DNA from: an uncultured Planctomycetota bacterium
Lineage (GTDB): Bacteria; Planctomycetota; Phycisphaerae; UBA1845; UTPLA1
Direction: 5' to 3'
Assembly (NCBI GenBank): GCA_900696465.1
Contig: CAADGE010000036.1
Coordinates: 47,897-111,896 of the forward strand
DNA length: 64,000 nucleotides
Part shown: piece after piece, positions 17,501-26,587 of the stretch
Position numbering within the stretch: the first letter of the stretch is position 1
Layout of the letters: the number at the start of each line of letters is the position of its first letter
The notes under the pieces: generated by a model
Told to the model about the DNA's origin: nothing
Seen by the model: the letters and a program-made list of their open reading frames with translations, nothing else
The model's database searches: none
Program-made: the position numbers and the translations under genes

Positions 17501-18088
17501 AGCATCCTGCAGAGCGAGCTGGTCATCGCCGAATCGCACTTCGTGCAGCGATTTCCGTCGCGATCCGGATACTCGGTGATGCTCATTGATGCGCCGCCTG
17601 CGCGACTCGGTGAAGTCAAGGCGGCGCTGGCCGGCGGACTCCGACGATACGGAGTCGAGATCACAGAAACCCGGGCGCGCCTGGCCGAGTACCTGGCCGT
17701 CGAGAATACTTACCTCTCCACGTTCCAGTCTCTCGGCGGGCTGGGTCTTTTGCTCGGCACGATCGGCCTGGCTGCGGTGACCCTGCGAAATGTCTGGGAG
17801 CGCCGCGGCGAGCTGGCGCTACTTCGCGCCCTCGGACTTCGCGGCTCGCAATTATTTCGGATGACGCTGTTGGAACACATCGTCGTTCTGGCCTGCGGGC
17901 TGGCCGTGGGGACGATTTCCGCGGCAATCGCCGTCGGCCCGCATTTGTGGTCGAGCCCTGGTGATATTCCGCTACAATCCCTGATACGAACGTTGCTTGT
18001 TGTCTTTGTCTTCGGCGCCACCGTGGGAGCGGTGTCCATCCGATCCACGCTTGCCGCGCCGCTTCTACCGGCGCTGCGGAGGGAATGA
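14519..18088 (+). CDS. very large FtsX-type ABC permease
   Basis: This is the permease partner of the preceding ATPase. At 1189 residues it is far longer than LolC/E or MacB (400-650). It has one N-terminal helix (AGLAVMLGAAVGTAALTGALVVG), then a large extracytoplasmic region to about residue 565. A block of five helices follows near 568-770, then a second extracytoplasmic region, and finally three helices near 1075-1185. The layout is that of duplicated FtsX (DUF214-like) permeases for lipids, lipoproteins or peptides. The frame is open from GTG 14471, but ATG 14519 (MKLTTLTLARRGL) starts the typical N-terminus. Substrate unknown; the neighbouring glycosyltransferase hints at a glycolipid or envelope component. 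Confidence 0.8.
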   Translation: MKLTTLTLARRGLCFYWRAGLAVMLGAAVGTAALTGALVVGDSMRASLHELALARLGPIEFALSGERFFREALAGELAADARFEGGFGAVCPMIRLSATMEHPESDSRVNRVQVLGVDKRFWNLYELPAHRDGEHTSKSAEPSPMQRQVTLNEPLAEALGAKVGDDVLLRFERPSQVPTETLLGRREDTVATLRLTVGRIIPGDGPGAFALEPGQLAARNAYVPLDLLQRNLKQVDRVNTILVTAYGPDDLKDADQLGTLTVVLRSHLKPEDVELRFRMNESLGYLSVEATRLLLEPPLERAVIDAAGLSGLKAVPILTYLANAITVNRGDASEAEGSSTRSIPYSTVSAFDWNSLPSHAAFKFTGGLLTGRSPSALGAGEVDALSDILLNEWAARDLGANAGDTITLTYFISRPGGQLEETQAAFRLAGIVQMTGWAGDPDLTPTYEGITDARRVSDWDPPFPFDMKRIRPQDETYWDEHRALPKAFLQLAEGRRLWGEDHERFGSLTSIRLCAEGGAITRQTAERFSAALAQAIRPEELGLQFDPVRMQAIAAGGGSTDFGGLFIGFSSFLIITAAILVALMFRLAVERRASQIGLLLAVGCNARRVSRLLLLEGGVLAIAGAFLGLALAGGYAWLMLAGLRGWWSAAVNAPFLRLAATPTSVAIGLLAGLLIALWSISWSVRGLTRNTTRSLLAGVAAAQGSHRESNGGGHRRRLIPLGLLAIGLLFAIGLSLASLLTETIPQAVAFFLAGFAMLVALLAAVQLWLVRTSTTHGPGPIRLTTGRLAVRNARRQPLRSLLSTGLVASATFVIVAVGASRKSPDADAATRAGGTGGYALMAETEAALPYDPGTADGRASLGLAAGASATGEESSDDANSRMDDTSIMAFRLRPGDDSSCLNLYKVRQPRILGARASFIERGGFRFAGTLAQTEQERANPWLLLHRDYEDGAIPAIGDESSVRWLLHLGLGDDLVISDERGREMRLRIVGMLAGSILQSELVIAESHFVQRFPSRSGYSVMLIDAPPARLGEVKAALAGGLRRYGVEITETRARLAEYLAVENTYLSTFQSLGGLGLLLGTIGLAAVTLRNVWERRGELALLRALGLRGSQLFRMTLLEHIVVLACGLAVGTISAAIAVGPHLWSSPGDIPLQSLIRTLLVVFVFGATVGAVSIRSTLAAPLLPALRRE

Positions 18089-18092
18089 TCCC

Positions 18093-19499
18093 ATGACGAA
18101 ATCACAATTCCGCACGAAGTACTACTCGACCATGCAGCGTGGAATTGCGATTCCGACTTCAGCCATCCTGCTGCTGCTCACTTTTTTCGTAGTTCCTGTA
18201 AGCGTCCATGCGCAGGGACACTGGCCCAACTGGCGCGGACCGGACGCCGACGGCGCGACGCGCGCGACGAATCTGCCGCTCTCATGGGGTGAGGATCAGA
18301 ACATCCGCTGGAAAACCCCGCTTCCGGCCTGGGCAGGTTCTTCGCCCGTCATCTGGGGCGATTACATTTTCCTCACGACTCCGGCATCGAAGGACGAAGA
18401 CGCAGCCGAGGGCGACGGCATCGGTCGTCGGCTTCGGCGCATCAGCATGGAAGGCCCCGGCGGAGACAAGCTGTATCTGCTCTGCATCTCGCGCAAAGAT
18501 GGCTCACTTCTCTGGAAGAAGACACTCGACAAGGGCAACAAGCTCTACGGCAAACACAACATGGCCTCGCCGTCGCCGGTGACCGACGGCAGGCATGTCT
18601 GGACCATGACCGGCACCGGCAAGCTCACCTGCCACGACTTCAACGGCGAGATGAAATGGCAGCGCGACTTGCAGAAGGATTACGGCAAGTTCGGACTCTA
18701 CTGGGGATATGCTGCCAGCCCGATCCTGTACAAAGACACCGTGATCGTCTCCGTCCTGCACGGTTCGGAAACGAAGGACCCTTCCTACCTCGTGGCATTC
18801 GACATGAAGACCGGCAAGACCCTCTGGCGGGAAGAACGCAGGACCGATGCGGAAAAAGAGTGTCCCGATGCCTACACCACACCGATCATCGCAAAAGTGA
18901 ACGGGAAGGACGCGATCATCATCTCCGGCGCGGACTACGTAACCGCGCACGAACCTTCGACGGGCAAGGAGATCTGGCGAGCCGGCGGTTTGAATCCGGA
19001 CAAGTCGCCGAATTACCGCATCTGCGGCACACCGGTGTCGGCTGGCGGGCTGATCATCGCCACGAGCCGCGAGCGTCCTGTGCTCGCCTTGCGGCGCGAC
19101 GGCAAGGGCGACGTGACCACCTCCAACCTGGCCTGGAAGTACGATGACAAGAAAGCGCCCGACGTACCTTCGGTGGCGTTCGACGGGACCTATCTCTATC
19201 TGCTTCATGACAACGGGTTCCTGACCTGCCTGAAGGCGGCAGACGGCAGCGTGGCCTGGGGGCCGGAGCGAATCACCGGCGGACCTTACAGTGCTTCGCC
19301 GCTGGTGGGCGACGGCCGCGTGTACGTGACCAACGAAGATGCTGTGACGACGGTGTTCGCCACCGGCCCGGAATTCAAGGAGCTGGCGAAGAACAAGCTC
19401 GACGGCGGCTACACGCTTTCGTCTTTCGCAGTGGCAGACGGGGAGTTGTTCCTGCGCACGCAGAAGTGTCTTTATTGCATTACGCAGAAGCAGAACTGA
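18093..19499 (+). CDS. secreted PQQ-like beta-propeller protein
   Basis: This 468-residue exported protein has an N-terminal hydrophobic signal (IAIPTSAILLLLTFFVVPVSVHA) ending before QGHWPNWRGPDADG. The WPxWRGP opening is typical of the large planctomycete family of outer-membrane-assembly (BamB)-like propellers. Repeated blades follow, such as GKTLWREE, GKEIWRAGG and GSVAWGPE. The ATG at 18093 has a strong GGAGGG ribosome site at 18078-18083, which decides it over the earlier open frame. It lies 4 bp after the permease, so it is probably in the same operon. No catalytic residues are recognised. Confidence 0.8.
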   Translation: MTKSQFRTKYYSTMQRGIAIPTSAILLLLTFFVVPVSVHAQGHWPNWRGPDADGATRATNLPLSWGEDQNIRWKTPLPAWAGSSPVIWGDYIFLTTPASKDEDAAEGDGIGRRLRRISMEGPGGDKLYLLCISRKDGSLLWKKTLDKGNKLYGKHNMASPSPVTDGRHVWTMTGTGKLTCHDFNGEMKWQRDLQKDYGKFGLYWGYAASPILYKDTVIVSVLHGSETKDPSYLVAFDMKTGKTLWREERRTDAEKECPDAYTTPIIAKVNGKDAIIISGADYVTAHEPSTGKEIWRAGGLNPDKSPNYRICGTPVSAGGLIIATSRERPVLALRRDGKGDVTTSNLAWKYDDKKAPDVPSVAFDGTYLYLLHDNGFLTCLKAADGSVAWGPERITGGPYSASPLVGDGRVYVTNEDAVTTVFATGPEFKELAKNKLDGGYTLSSFAVADGELFLRTQKCLYCITQKQN

Positions 19500-20609
19500 T
19501 CATAACAACTCGTCGGCGGCAGTTGCAGCGACTTGTTCGATGCGCACCTTCGTCTGCTCCATGGGAGCATCCAGCGTGTAGACCCGGTCGAGCACGCGCA
19601 GGCATTCCTCCCAGCCGTCGCCTTTTGCACCGACGATGGCGGCGCAGGGCACTTCGGCGACGCAGCACATCCGCCCGATCGCGCCGACGACTTTGCCCAT
19701 CATCGACTGTGCGTCGAGTCGTCCTTCGCCGGTCAGGACCAGATCCGCGTCGGAAATCCTGCCCGACAGATCGATCATCTGGCTCACCAGATCGACACCG
19801 GGAACCAACACGGCGTTACACATCGCCAGAAGCGGCAGTGCAACTCCGCCGGCCGCGCCCGTGCCCGGCTCGTCGCGCAATCTGCGTCCGGTCGCCTGTT
19901 CGAGTAAATCCGCCCAGTGCGCCAGGCCTGCATCGAGCGTCTGCACGCCTCCGGCATCGGCGCCTTTCTGCGGGCCGAAGACCGTCGCTGCTCCGTTCGC
20001 ACCGCAGGCGGGATTCAACACATCGCATGCAATGGTGAAGCGAACTCGCTCCAGTCCTTCCGGCGGGTTATCCCAGACGAATCTCGCAATGTCCCTTAGT
20101 TGCCCGCCGCCGATGCCATCCGCCAGCAACCGACCGTTCGCATCGTACAGCTTCAGACCGAGGGCCTGCATCATTCCCGCGCCGCCGTCGACCGTCGCAC
20201 TGCCACCGACGGCGAGGATGATTTCGTCGACATCGGACTCGACGGCCGCGCGAACGACCTCACCGAGACCATAGGTCGTCGTCCGAAGGGGATCGCGCAA
20301 CTCCGGTGGAATGAGTGCGTAGCCCGACGCGCAGGCCAGCTCGACCACCGCGACTGATGCACCTCGGATCAAGCCGACCGGTGCTTCAACGGGGTCTCCG
20401 AGCGGTCCGTGAGCCGCCACACGACGCCGATTGCCTCGCTCGGCATTCAGAATGGCATCAAGCGTCCCTTCGCCGCCGTCCGCCATCGGCACCGGGATCG
20501 TCTCGGCGTCGGGCCGGGTCCGTTGCACACCGGAGGCGATTGCCTGTGCCGCAGCCGTGGCATTGAGTGCGCCCTTGAAGCTGTCCGGACATGCGATGAC
20601 TCGAATCAT
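19500..20609 (-). CDS. glycerate kinase (GarK/GlxK family)
   Basis: This glycerate 2-kinase-type enzyme phosphorylates D-glycerate with ATP, feeding glycerate into glycolysis. It is 369 residues, the family's normal length. Visible landmarks are the start MIRVIACPDSFKGAL, VPMADGGEGTLDA near residue 42, VGGSATVDGGAGMMQALG near 138, and GEGRLDAQSMMGKV near 300. It is the last gene of a minus-strand operon; its start overlaps the protease stop by 4 bp. Its stop abuts the convergent plus-strand stop with no spacer. Confidence 0.92.
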   Translation of the reverse strand: MIRVIACPDSFKGALNATAAAQAIASGVQRTRPDAETIPVPMADGGEGTLDAILNAERGNRRRVAAHGPLGDPVEAPVGLIRGASVAVVELACASGYALIPPELRDPLRTTTYGLGEVVRAAVESDVDEIILAVGGSATVDGGAGMMQALGLKLYDANGRLLADGIGGGQLRDIARFVWDNPPEGLERVRFTIACDVLNPACGANGAATVFGPQKGADAGGVQTLDAGLAHWADLLEQATGRRLRDEPGTGAAGGVALPLLAMCNAVLVPGVDLVSQMIDLSGRISDADLVLTGEGRLDAQSMMGKVVGAIGRMCCVAEVPCAAIVGAKGDGWEECLRVLDRVYTLDAPMEQTKVRIEQVAATAADELL

Positions 20610-22048
20610 TCGCGGGCTCGCAGGATGATCTCGGCGCGCGTCACGACATCGTCCTGAATTCGCAGGACCTGAAACGGGATACGATCCTGCGGATCAACCT
20701 GCTTGATGAGCTGGGCGAGTGCCGAGAGCGAAGTGACCGGCCAGCGACCGAACATGGTGATGATGTCGCCTTCGCTCAGGCCCGCGCCGGAGGCCTCCGT
20801 GCCTGGCTCGACCTGCTCGATGAGGAGGCCGAGCGGCCTTCGCAGGCGAAGCCGCTGCATGTCTTCACGGGTCAGTTCACGGACCTTGATGCCGAAGAAT
20901 CTGGCCAGCAGTTCGGCGCTGTCCAGCCGGGGGATGTCCATCATAGTCACGGAAAATGTTTTTCGATCGCGGCCGTTGCGTATCACTACCAGCTTGATGT
21001 CCCGGCCCGGTTCGATGTTCCGCAGAACGCTGAAGGCCTCCATGAAGTTCGGGGTTTGCGCTCCTTCGATGGCAATGACCACATCGCCATCTCGCAGGCC
21101 GGCCTGATCCGCCGGAGAGTTCGCATCGACTGACTTGATCACCACGCCCCGTGGTTGCGTGCTCGATTCGGCGCTGTCGAAGTGGATGCCGAATTCGACC
21201 CGGCGCAGACGCTGAATGTCCAGCATCGCGGGCAAGAGGTCGTGGAGCCGGTCGATCGGGATGGCGAAGCCGATGTTCTGTGCGTCGCCGCGGATGGCCG
21301 TATTGATGCCGATCAGCTCGCCGAGGACATTGAGCAGCGGACCGCCCGAATTGCCGGGGTTGATCGGGGCGTCCGTCTGAATCAGGCCGGTGTAGGCCAG
21401 GTCACGGCCGAACCGTAATTCGCGATTCAACGCGCTGATGATGCCGGTGGTAATGGTGTGCTGCAAACCGAGCGGGTTGCCGATCGCGATGACTGTCTCG
21501 CCCGGCATCAGATCATCGCTGCGGCCCAGTTTGAGATGCGGCAGCGGCGACGGGGCTTCGACCTTGAGCACGGCCAGGTCATTGGCCCGGTCGCGTGCGA
21601 CTTCTTCGGCGGGCAATTCCGTGCCGTCGGCGAAGGTGACTCGGATCTCCGTGGCACGCTCGATCACATGCGCATTGGTGACGACGTACCCGTCGCCGTG
21701 AATGACAAAGCCGGAGCCGACGCTATGTGTGCGGTAGCTTCGCGGGCGCATGGGTGGCAAGTCAAAAATATCCTCGAACATCCGATCGAGTCCGCCCATC
21801 GGCCGCTGGACGTTGACCACCGTAGTTGTGGACAGATTTACCACGGCAGGGCTGCATTCCCTGAACACGCGAACCACAGGAGACATCCGCGCCGCCAGTC
21901 GCGGATCCATCTCTTCCGCGGCCGCATCGCGGGCCAACATCCACGGAGACACCAGTGCGAATACCCCCGCGACGAAACAGCGAACAGACATCAGCTTCGT
22001 GCTCCAGGATTCCCGATGGTTGGTGGTCTGATGATTCATGCTGGTCAC
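20606..22048 (-). CDS. HtrA/DegP-type serine protease
   Basis: This is a periplasmic trypsin-like protease and chaperone of 480 residues. An N-terminal signal peptide (SVRCFVAGVFALVSPWMLA) precedes the protease domain. The triad is intact: His127 in TNAHV, Asp157 in NDLAVL and Ser234 in GNSGG. Two PDZ domains follow, the first around GVVIKSVDANSPADQAGL and the second around GLLIEQVEPGTEASGAGL. The family handles misfolded envelope proteins. It is coupled by 4-bp overlaps to the metallophosphoesterase upstream and glycerate kinase downstream. Confidence 0.93.
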   Translation of the reverse strand: MTSMNHQTTNHRESWSTKLMSVRCFVAGVFALVSPWMLARDAAAEEMDPRLAARMSPVVRVFRECSPAVVNLSTTTVVNVQRPMGGLDRMFEDIFDLPPMRPRSYRTHSVGSGFVIHGDGYVVTNAHVIERATEIRVTFADGTELPAEEVARDRANDLAVLKVEAPSPLPHLKLGRSDDLMPGETVIAIGNPLGLQHTITTGIISALNRELRFGRDLAYTGLIQTDAPINPGNSGGPLLNVLGELIGINTAIRGDAQNIGFAIPIDRLHDLLPAMLDIQRLRRVEFGIHFDSAESSTQPRGVVIKSVDANSPADQAGLRDGDVVIAIEGAQTPNFMEAFSVLRNIEPGRDIKLVVIRNGRDRKTFSVTMMDIPRLDSAELLARFFGIKVRELTREDMQRLRLRRPLGLLIEQVEPGTEASGAGLSEGDIITMFGRWPVTSLSALAQLIKQVDPQDRIPFQVLRIQDDVVTRAEIILRARE

Positions 22049-22914
22049 ATATCCAATACTTCGTACTGCTTGGCACGGTAGGTCGAGCCGATGCTCTTGC
22101 AGAACAGGTGCCCCTTGCGACAGGTCATCTCACGATGCGAATGTCCGCAGAATACATGGCTGATCTTCGGAAACTCCAGCAGCGTCTCGCCAAACAGCTC
22201 GCTGCCGAGAAAGCCGCCGGCAAATGCCCAGTTGGGGATGATCGTCCTCGGGACCAGCTCCGCAAAGGGCAAATGATGCAGCCCGACGATGATCCGCTCG
22301 ACCTGTGCCTCGATCTCTTCGAGATGCCGGCGCAGCTTGCAGGCCAATGCCTGCGTGAACTCGACATCACCCATCGGCAGGCGGACGCGCTCTCCGTCCA
22401 TCCATCGGCTGGTGACTTCGCGCGCAGCCGGCGGCACGTCGGCATCCTCCGCAAGCAGGTGACGATGCTTCTCAAAGCAGGCGGCGGCGCCGGGCGCGAC
22501 CTTGTGGCGATAGAAACGAAGCGGGATTCGCATGGCCGCGGGGCGGAATGAAAAATCATACCAGCCGACGTTGCCGACGAAGCCGATGTCTCCGAGTCGG
22601 ATCGGCGACTCGTCCAGGTAGTGAACGCCGTTTCGACGGCAGGATTCCGCAACCTCGCGCTCGTACTTCGCGAGGGAGTCGGCGCCGCCGATCGTCCACA
22701 GCTCATGGTTGCCGGCAACCAGCAGCTTGACGCCCTTGAAGGACTCGAATAGACCCAGCACCTGATCGAGCACGGACAGATCGGTCGATGCCGAGTCGCC
22801 GACGAAGAGCAGCACATCTCCGCCGGTGGAGCAGATTTCACGGGCGATCGCCTCCGTGGGCCCCCGGCTGCGGGCGACGTTGTAGTGCAGATCGGATGTA
22901 ATGATGATTCGCAT
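22045..22914 (-). CDS. calcineurin-like metallophosphoesterase
   Basis: The 289-residue protein has the full set of metal-binding motifs: SDLH at residues ~7-10, FVGDSA near 38, AGNHELW near 68 and FCGHSH near 262. No signal peptide is seen, so it is likely cytoplasmic. The substrate cannot be told from sequence; nucleotides or phosphodiesters are typical. It is the first gene of the minus-strand operon with the HtrA protease and glycerate kinase, divergent from the ABC transporter genes. Confidence 0.88.
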   Translation of the reverse strand: MRIIITSDLHYNVARSRGPTEAIAREICSTGGDVLLFVGDSASTDLSVLDQVLGLFESFKGVKLLVAGNHELWTIGGADSLAKYEREVAESCRRNGVHYLDESPIRLGDIGFVGNVGWYDFSFRPAAMRIPLRFYRHKVAPGAAACFEKHRHLLAEDADVPPAAREVTSRWMDGERVRLPMGDVEFTQALACKLRRHLEEIEAQVERIIVGLHHLPFAELVPRTIIPNWAFAGGFLGSELFGETLLEFPKISHVFCGHSHREMTCRKGHLFCKSIGSTYRAKQYEVLDM

Positions 22915-23065
22915 GGTGACCCGCAGTTCGGAATACCGCTGCTCAGTACGAAAGGCGGCCGTAGCGCGTTCGTTTCAGGGTAGTGTCCGGTGTGCGGGCT
23001 TCACTGTCCAGTTTCCGCGCCAATGAGCGCAGTTGATTTCCACGAACGGCTTGCTTTCCAACCCT

Positions 23066-23803
23066 ATGTTCGTCATCGAAGTTGAAGACCTTCACAAGAC
23101 CTACCTTCTCGGCGACGAGGCCATCCCCGCGCTTCGCGGCGTCGGGCTGAGCGTCGAACGCGGTCGCTTCGCCGCCATTATGGGCGCCAGCGGTTCGGGC
23201 AAGACCACGCTGCTGCACCTGATTGGCGGTCTTGATCTGCCCGATCGCGGCCTTATCAGAGTGGACGGTCAAGTCGTGCCTTCCCTGTCAGATCATGAGC
23301 GTACACTCTTCCGTCGTCGTCGGCTGGGTATCATCTTTCAGGCCTTCAACCTGATGCCGTCACTGACCGCGCTGGAAAACGTCATGCTCCCCATGCTCAT
23401 CGACGGCGCTTCGACGGCCGACGCCAGACGACGTGCCGATGAACTGATCGAGCGGGTTCGCCTCTCGCATCGGGTTCGGCATCGTCCGGCCACGCTTTCC
23501 GGAGGAGAGCAGCAGCGCGTGGCCATCGCTCGGGCGCTGATGACCCGGCCCGTCCTGATTCTTGCGGACGAGCCGACCGGCAACCTTGATCCGACTTCCG
23601 CCGTACAGATCTGGACGCTGCTGCGGGAACTGGCCGAGCAGACGCAGACAACCATCCTGATGGTCACGCACGAGGCCGCTGCTGCCGCGTATGCCGACGT
23701 GGTCCACGTGCTCAAGCAGGGAAGATTCACCGGAACCATAGACGCCGGGGGATGTGCAGATGCAGCTCTGGTGGCAGCTCGCTACTCGCAACTGGCGGAC
23801 TAA
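23066..23803 (+). CDS. ABC transporter ATPase, LolD/MacB type
   Basis: This 245-residue ATPase shows Walker A GASGSGKTT near residue 41, the Q-loop FQAFNLMPSLTALENV, the signature LSGGEQQRVAIARA, Walker B LILADEPTGNLD and switch His in MVTHE. It belongs to the same family as the ATPase at 13.8 kb but is clearly diverged from it. ATG 23066 (MFVIEVEDLHKTY) is preferred over the upstream in-frame start at 23033 because it begins the conserved domain. The 3' end overlaps the permease gene by 44 bp. Confidence 0.92.
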   Translation: MFVIEVEDLHKTYLLGDEAIPALRGVGLSVERGRFAAIMGASGSGKTTLLHLIGGLDLPDRGLIRVDGQVVPSLSDHERTLFRRRRLGIIFQAFNLMPSLTALENVMLPMLIDGASTADARRRADELIERVRLSHRVRHRPATLSGGEQQRVAIARALMTRPVLILADEPTGNLDPTSAVQIWTLLRELAEQTQTTILMVTHEAAAAAYADVVHVLKQGRFTGTIDAGGCADAALVAARYSQLAD

Positions 23804-26543
23804 GCCCGGCCGCACGGCGCTGACGACGCTGGCCGTCGCGCTGGGCGTCGGCGTGGTCGTCTGGGTGACGTGCTGCTACGAGTCCGTTCGGCGAAGCGTC
23901 ACGCAGGTGGTGCTCGAATGGGTGGGCGCTGCGCACGTGGTCGTCGAGCCGGTCGAAGGCGTTTGGGGTGTGTTCGACGGTGATCTGGAGGCACAGATCG
24001 CCGCGCTGCCCGGCGTGGCGCAGACAACCGTCCGCACACGAGAATACGTAGATGCAGCACCGGCACCCCGGGTCGATACCGATCGAGGTCGAACGCGTTA
24101 CGTTCGGATCGAGGTGACCGGCGTCGTCCCGGAGAAAGAATCCGCCTTCCGCACCTATAAGCTTCTCGAAGGCAGATTCATCGCGCCGGGCGACAAGGAT
24201 GTCCTGGTCATCGAAAAGCTTCTCGCCGAGGAGTTCGAAGTTGGACTGGGCGATCGCATTGTCCTGCGCTCGCTCAAAGATCTGACGGAAAAACGCGAGT
24301 TTCGCGTCATCGGTATCGTCGATCGCCGGCGGGCCAGCGTAAATCAGGCGCCGATGACCTGGGCATCGCTCGCGGAGGTCGAATCGCTCGTACAGCTTCC
24401 CGGCAGGATCAAGGGTATCGATGTCATGCTCCACGACACGAGCGTGGCCTCAATCCAGTCCTCCGCCGCGACGATTCGCAATCTGATAGATGAGCGGAAC
24501 CGGAAACGTGAACAGGAGGATCGCGAGCCGGAGTCGATCCAGGTCAAGACGACAGAGACCCAGCATAAGAAGCTCGGTGCCGCCCAGGGCCTGCTTCAGT
24601 TCATCATGATGCTGCTTTCCTGTGTGGTGCTGCTCACGGCACTCTTCATCATTCTCGCGTCGATGAACATGGGTGTGACCGAGCGTATCGCCGAATTGGG
24701 GCTGCTGCGTTGCGTCGGTGTCACTCGGCGACAAGTTGCCGCCGTGGTGGGCATCCAGGTCCTGCCGCTCGGTCTGCTCGGTACGTTTCTGGGTGTTCCG
24801 CTCGGACTGGCCCTACAGGCGCTGACCATCGAACTGGCAGGTGAATACCTCGGCGAGATGGTTATCAGTCGGTGGGGCGTCGGCCTGGCTTGTCTCGGCG
24901 GTGTCGGTACCACCCTGATCGGGGCCGCGCTTCCGGCATTCAGCGCCATGACCGTCTCTCCCGTCGAGGCCGCACGCGTCGCCGGTGGCCATCGCTGGAC
25001 ACCTTCGGCATGGCTGACTGCCGTGGTCGGACTGCTCTTTTTCGCTATTCACGCCTACTTGCTCCGCAACGCGGCTGCGGCAGAAGAAGCAGCACTCGAC
25101 CTTCGGGCGATGTCCTCCGTGTTCACGCTCTATGCGGGATGCGCGTTGATTGCTCCGGCCGTCATCCGAACGATCGGCCGCTGCGCGGTACACGTTGCGG
25201 CTTTGCTGCTTCGCCTTCGGCCTCAGCTTCTGGGTGATGAGATCGATCGGGCGCCGTTTCGCTCGGCCTCGATCTGCTGCGGGCTGGCCGTCGGCCTCTC
25301 GCTGATCGTCGGGCTGATTGTGTGGGGGCAGTCCGTGAAGGCCGGCTGGCAGTTTCCCAGTGAGTTTCCCGATGCCATGCTTTATAGCTACGAGCCGCTT
25401 CCGCTTCATCGCGTGCGGGCACTGAAGGATACGCCCGGCATTCGGGACTTTACTGTCTGTGACGATTTCGCATTCAGTTTCAGCAGGCCGAGCCGACTTT
25501 CGCTGTTTCGATCACTCTCGGCATTGGAGCAATCGTCCCGCTTTCTGGCGATCGAACCGGAAGAGGGGCTGCGTGTGGTGAAGCTGACCTTTCTGGAAGG
25601 AGACGAACGCGGAGCGTTGGAGAAACTCAGGCAGGGGGGGCACGCTCTGGTAACACGCGAATTCGCTCAGGCGCGAAACAAACATCTCGGCGACTCGATC
25701 GAAATCTGGGTCGGGCAGCACTCGGCGACGTTTGTCATCGCCGGTGTGGTCGGCTCGGCCGGTGTGGACATCGCCATCAGTTTCTTCAACGCCACGGAAT
25801 TCTTTCAGTTCTACGCCGTGGGGGCGATCTTCGGCACGCTGGACGACGCACAACGCCTCTTCGGCCGGAACTACGGGAAGATGATGTTATTCAATTTCGA
25901 TTTGCCCGAAGAAGATCGCACGCGCATCGTGAACAGGACGGAAGAAGCCGCCGTTCAATTCCCGGAGGCCGCACCGCCGGGCATGCGCCAGACCTTCGCG
26001 ATGGGGCCGGGACCCATCCCCGAAGCCGGCCCGCAGGAGGCAATCGTCAACCGTATGCTCAAGGAACTGGGGCACCCGTCAAAGGCCTTCGTCACGGCGC
26101 GCGAACTTAAAACTCAGATCGATGATCAGATCAACCGGGTAACGCTGCTGCTCTCCGCGATTCCAGCGGTCGGGCTGCTGATCGCCGCGCTGGGCGTGGC
26201 CAACCTCATGGCGGCGAATGTGGCCAGCCGCGCTCGGCAGATTGCGGTCCTTCGTGCCATCGGCGTGACACGGAGGCAGATGTTCCGCATGGTCATCGGT
26301 GAAGCTGCCGTCCTGGGGCTGATCGGCAGTCTGCTCGGTGTGGGCCTCGGGCTCCTGCTCGCAGGGGCCAGCAATACCTTGACGGCAGCCCTGACCGGTT
26401 TCGAGCCGGTCTTTGCCATGCGTTGGGACATGGTCGGACTGGGAGCGGGGCTGGCCACGCTTCTGTGCATGGCGGCGGCGCTGCTGCCGGCGGCCCGAGC
26501 GAGCAGAACACAGATCGTCTCCGCTCTGGCCAGCGCTGGTTGA
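23760..26543 (+). CDS. FtsX-type ABC permease with two FtsX domains
   Basis: This 927-residue permease partners the preceding ATPase. One N-terminal helix (TALTTLAVALGVGVVVWVTCCY) is followed by a MacB-like extracytoplasmic domain. A three-helix FtsX block follows at about residues 280-410, then a second helix group and extracytoplasmic region, and a final FtsX block (VGLLIAALGVANLMAANVAS and onward) at about 800-925. The conserved FtsX cytoplasmic loop motif appears twice, as AELGLLRCVGVTRRQ and IAVLRAIGVTRRQ. ATG 23760 is chosen because a GGGGG ribosome site lies 8 nt upstream; a GTG at 23754 is possible. Substrate unknown, probably lipid, lipoprotein or peptide. Confidence 0.88.
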   Translation: MQLWWQLATRNWRTKPGRTALTTLAVALGVGVVVWVTCCYESVRRSVTQVVLEWVGAAHVVVEPVEGVWGVFDGDLEAQIAALPGVAQTTVRTREYVDAAPAPRVDTDRGRTRYVRIEVTGVVPEKESAFRTYKLLEGRFIAPGDKDVLVIEKLLAEEFEVGLGDRIVLRSLKDLTEKREFRVIGIVDRRRASVNQAPMTWASLAEVESLVQLPGRIKGIDVMLHDTSVASIQSSAATIRNLIDERNRKREQEDREPESIQVKTTETQHKKLGAAQGLLQFIMMLLSCVVLLTALFIILASMNMGVTERIAELGLLRCVGVTRRQVAAVVGIQVLPLGLLGTFLGVPLGLALQALTIELAGEYLGEMVISRWGVGLACLGGVGTTLIGAALPAFSAMTVSPVEAARVAGGHRWTPSAWLTAVVGLLFFAIHAYLLRNAAAAEEAALDLRAMSSVFTLYAGCALIAPAVIRTIGRCAVHVAALLLRLRPQLLGDEIDRAPFRSASICCGLAVGLSLIVGLIVWGQSVKAGWQFPSEFPDAMLYSYEPLPLHRVRALKDTPGIRDFTVCDDFAFSFSRPSRLSLFRSLSALEQSSRFLAIEPEEGLRVVKLTFLEGDERGALEKLRQGGHALVTREFAQARNKHLGDSIEIWVGQHSATFVIAGVVGSAGVDIAISFFNATEFFQFYAVGAIFGTLDDAQRLFGRNYGKMMLFNFDLPEEDRTRIVNRTEEAAVQFPEAAPPGMRQTFAMGPGPIPEAGPQEAIVNRMLKELGHPSKAFVTARELKTQIDDQINRVTLLLSAIPAVGLLIAALGVANLMAANVASRARQIAVLRAIGVTRRQMFRMVIGEAAVLGLIGSLLGVGLGLLLAGASNTLTAALTGFEPVFAMRWDMVGLGAGLATLLCMAAALLPAARASRTQIVSALASAG

Positions 26544-26587
26544 ACGAACATTCGTCTGTCAGTAAGCAACGTGATCCGAAGCGGCGA

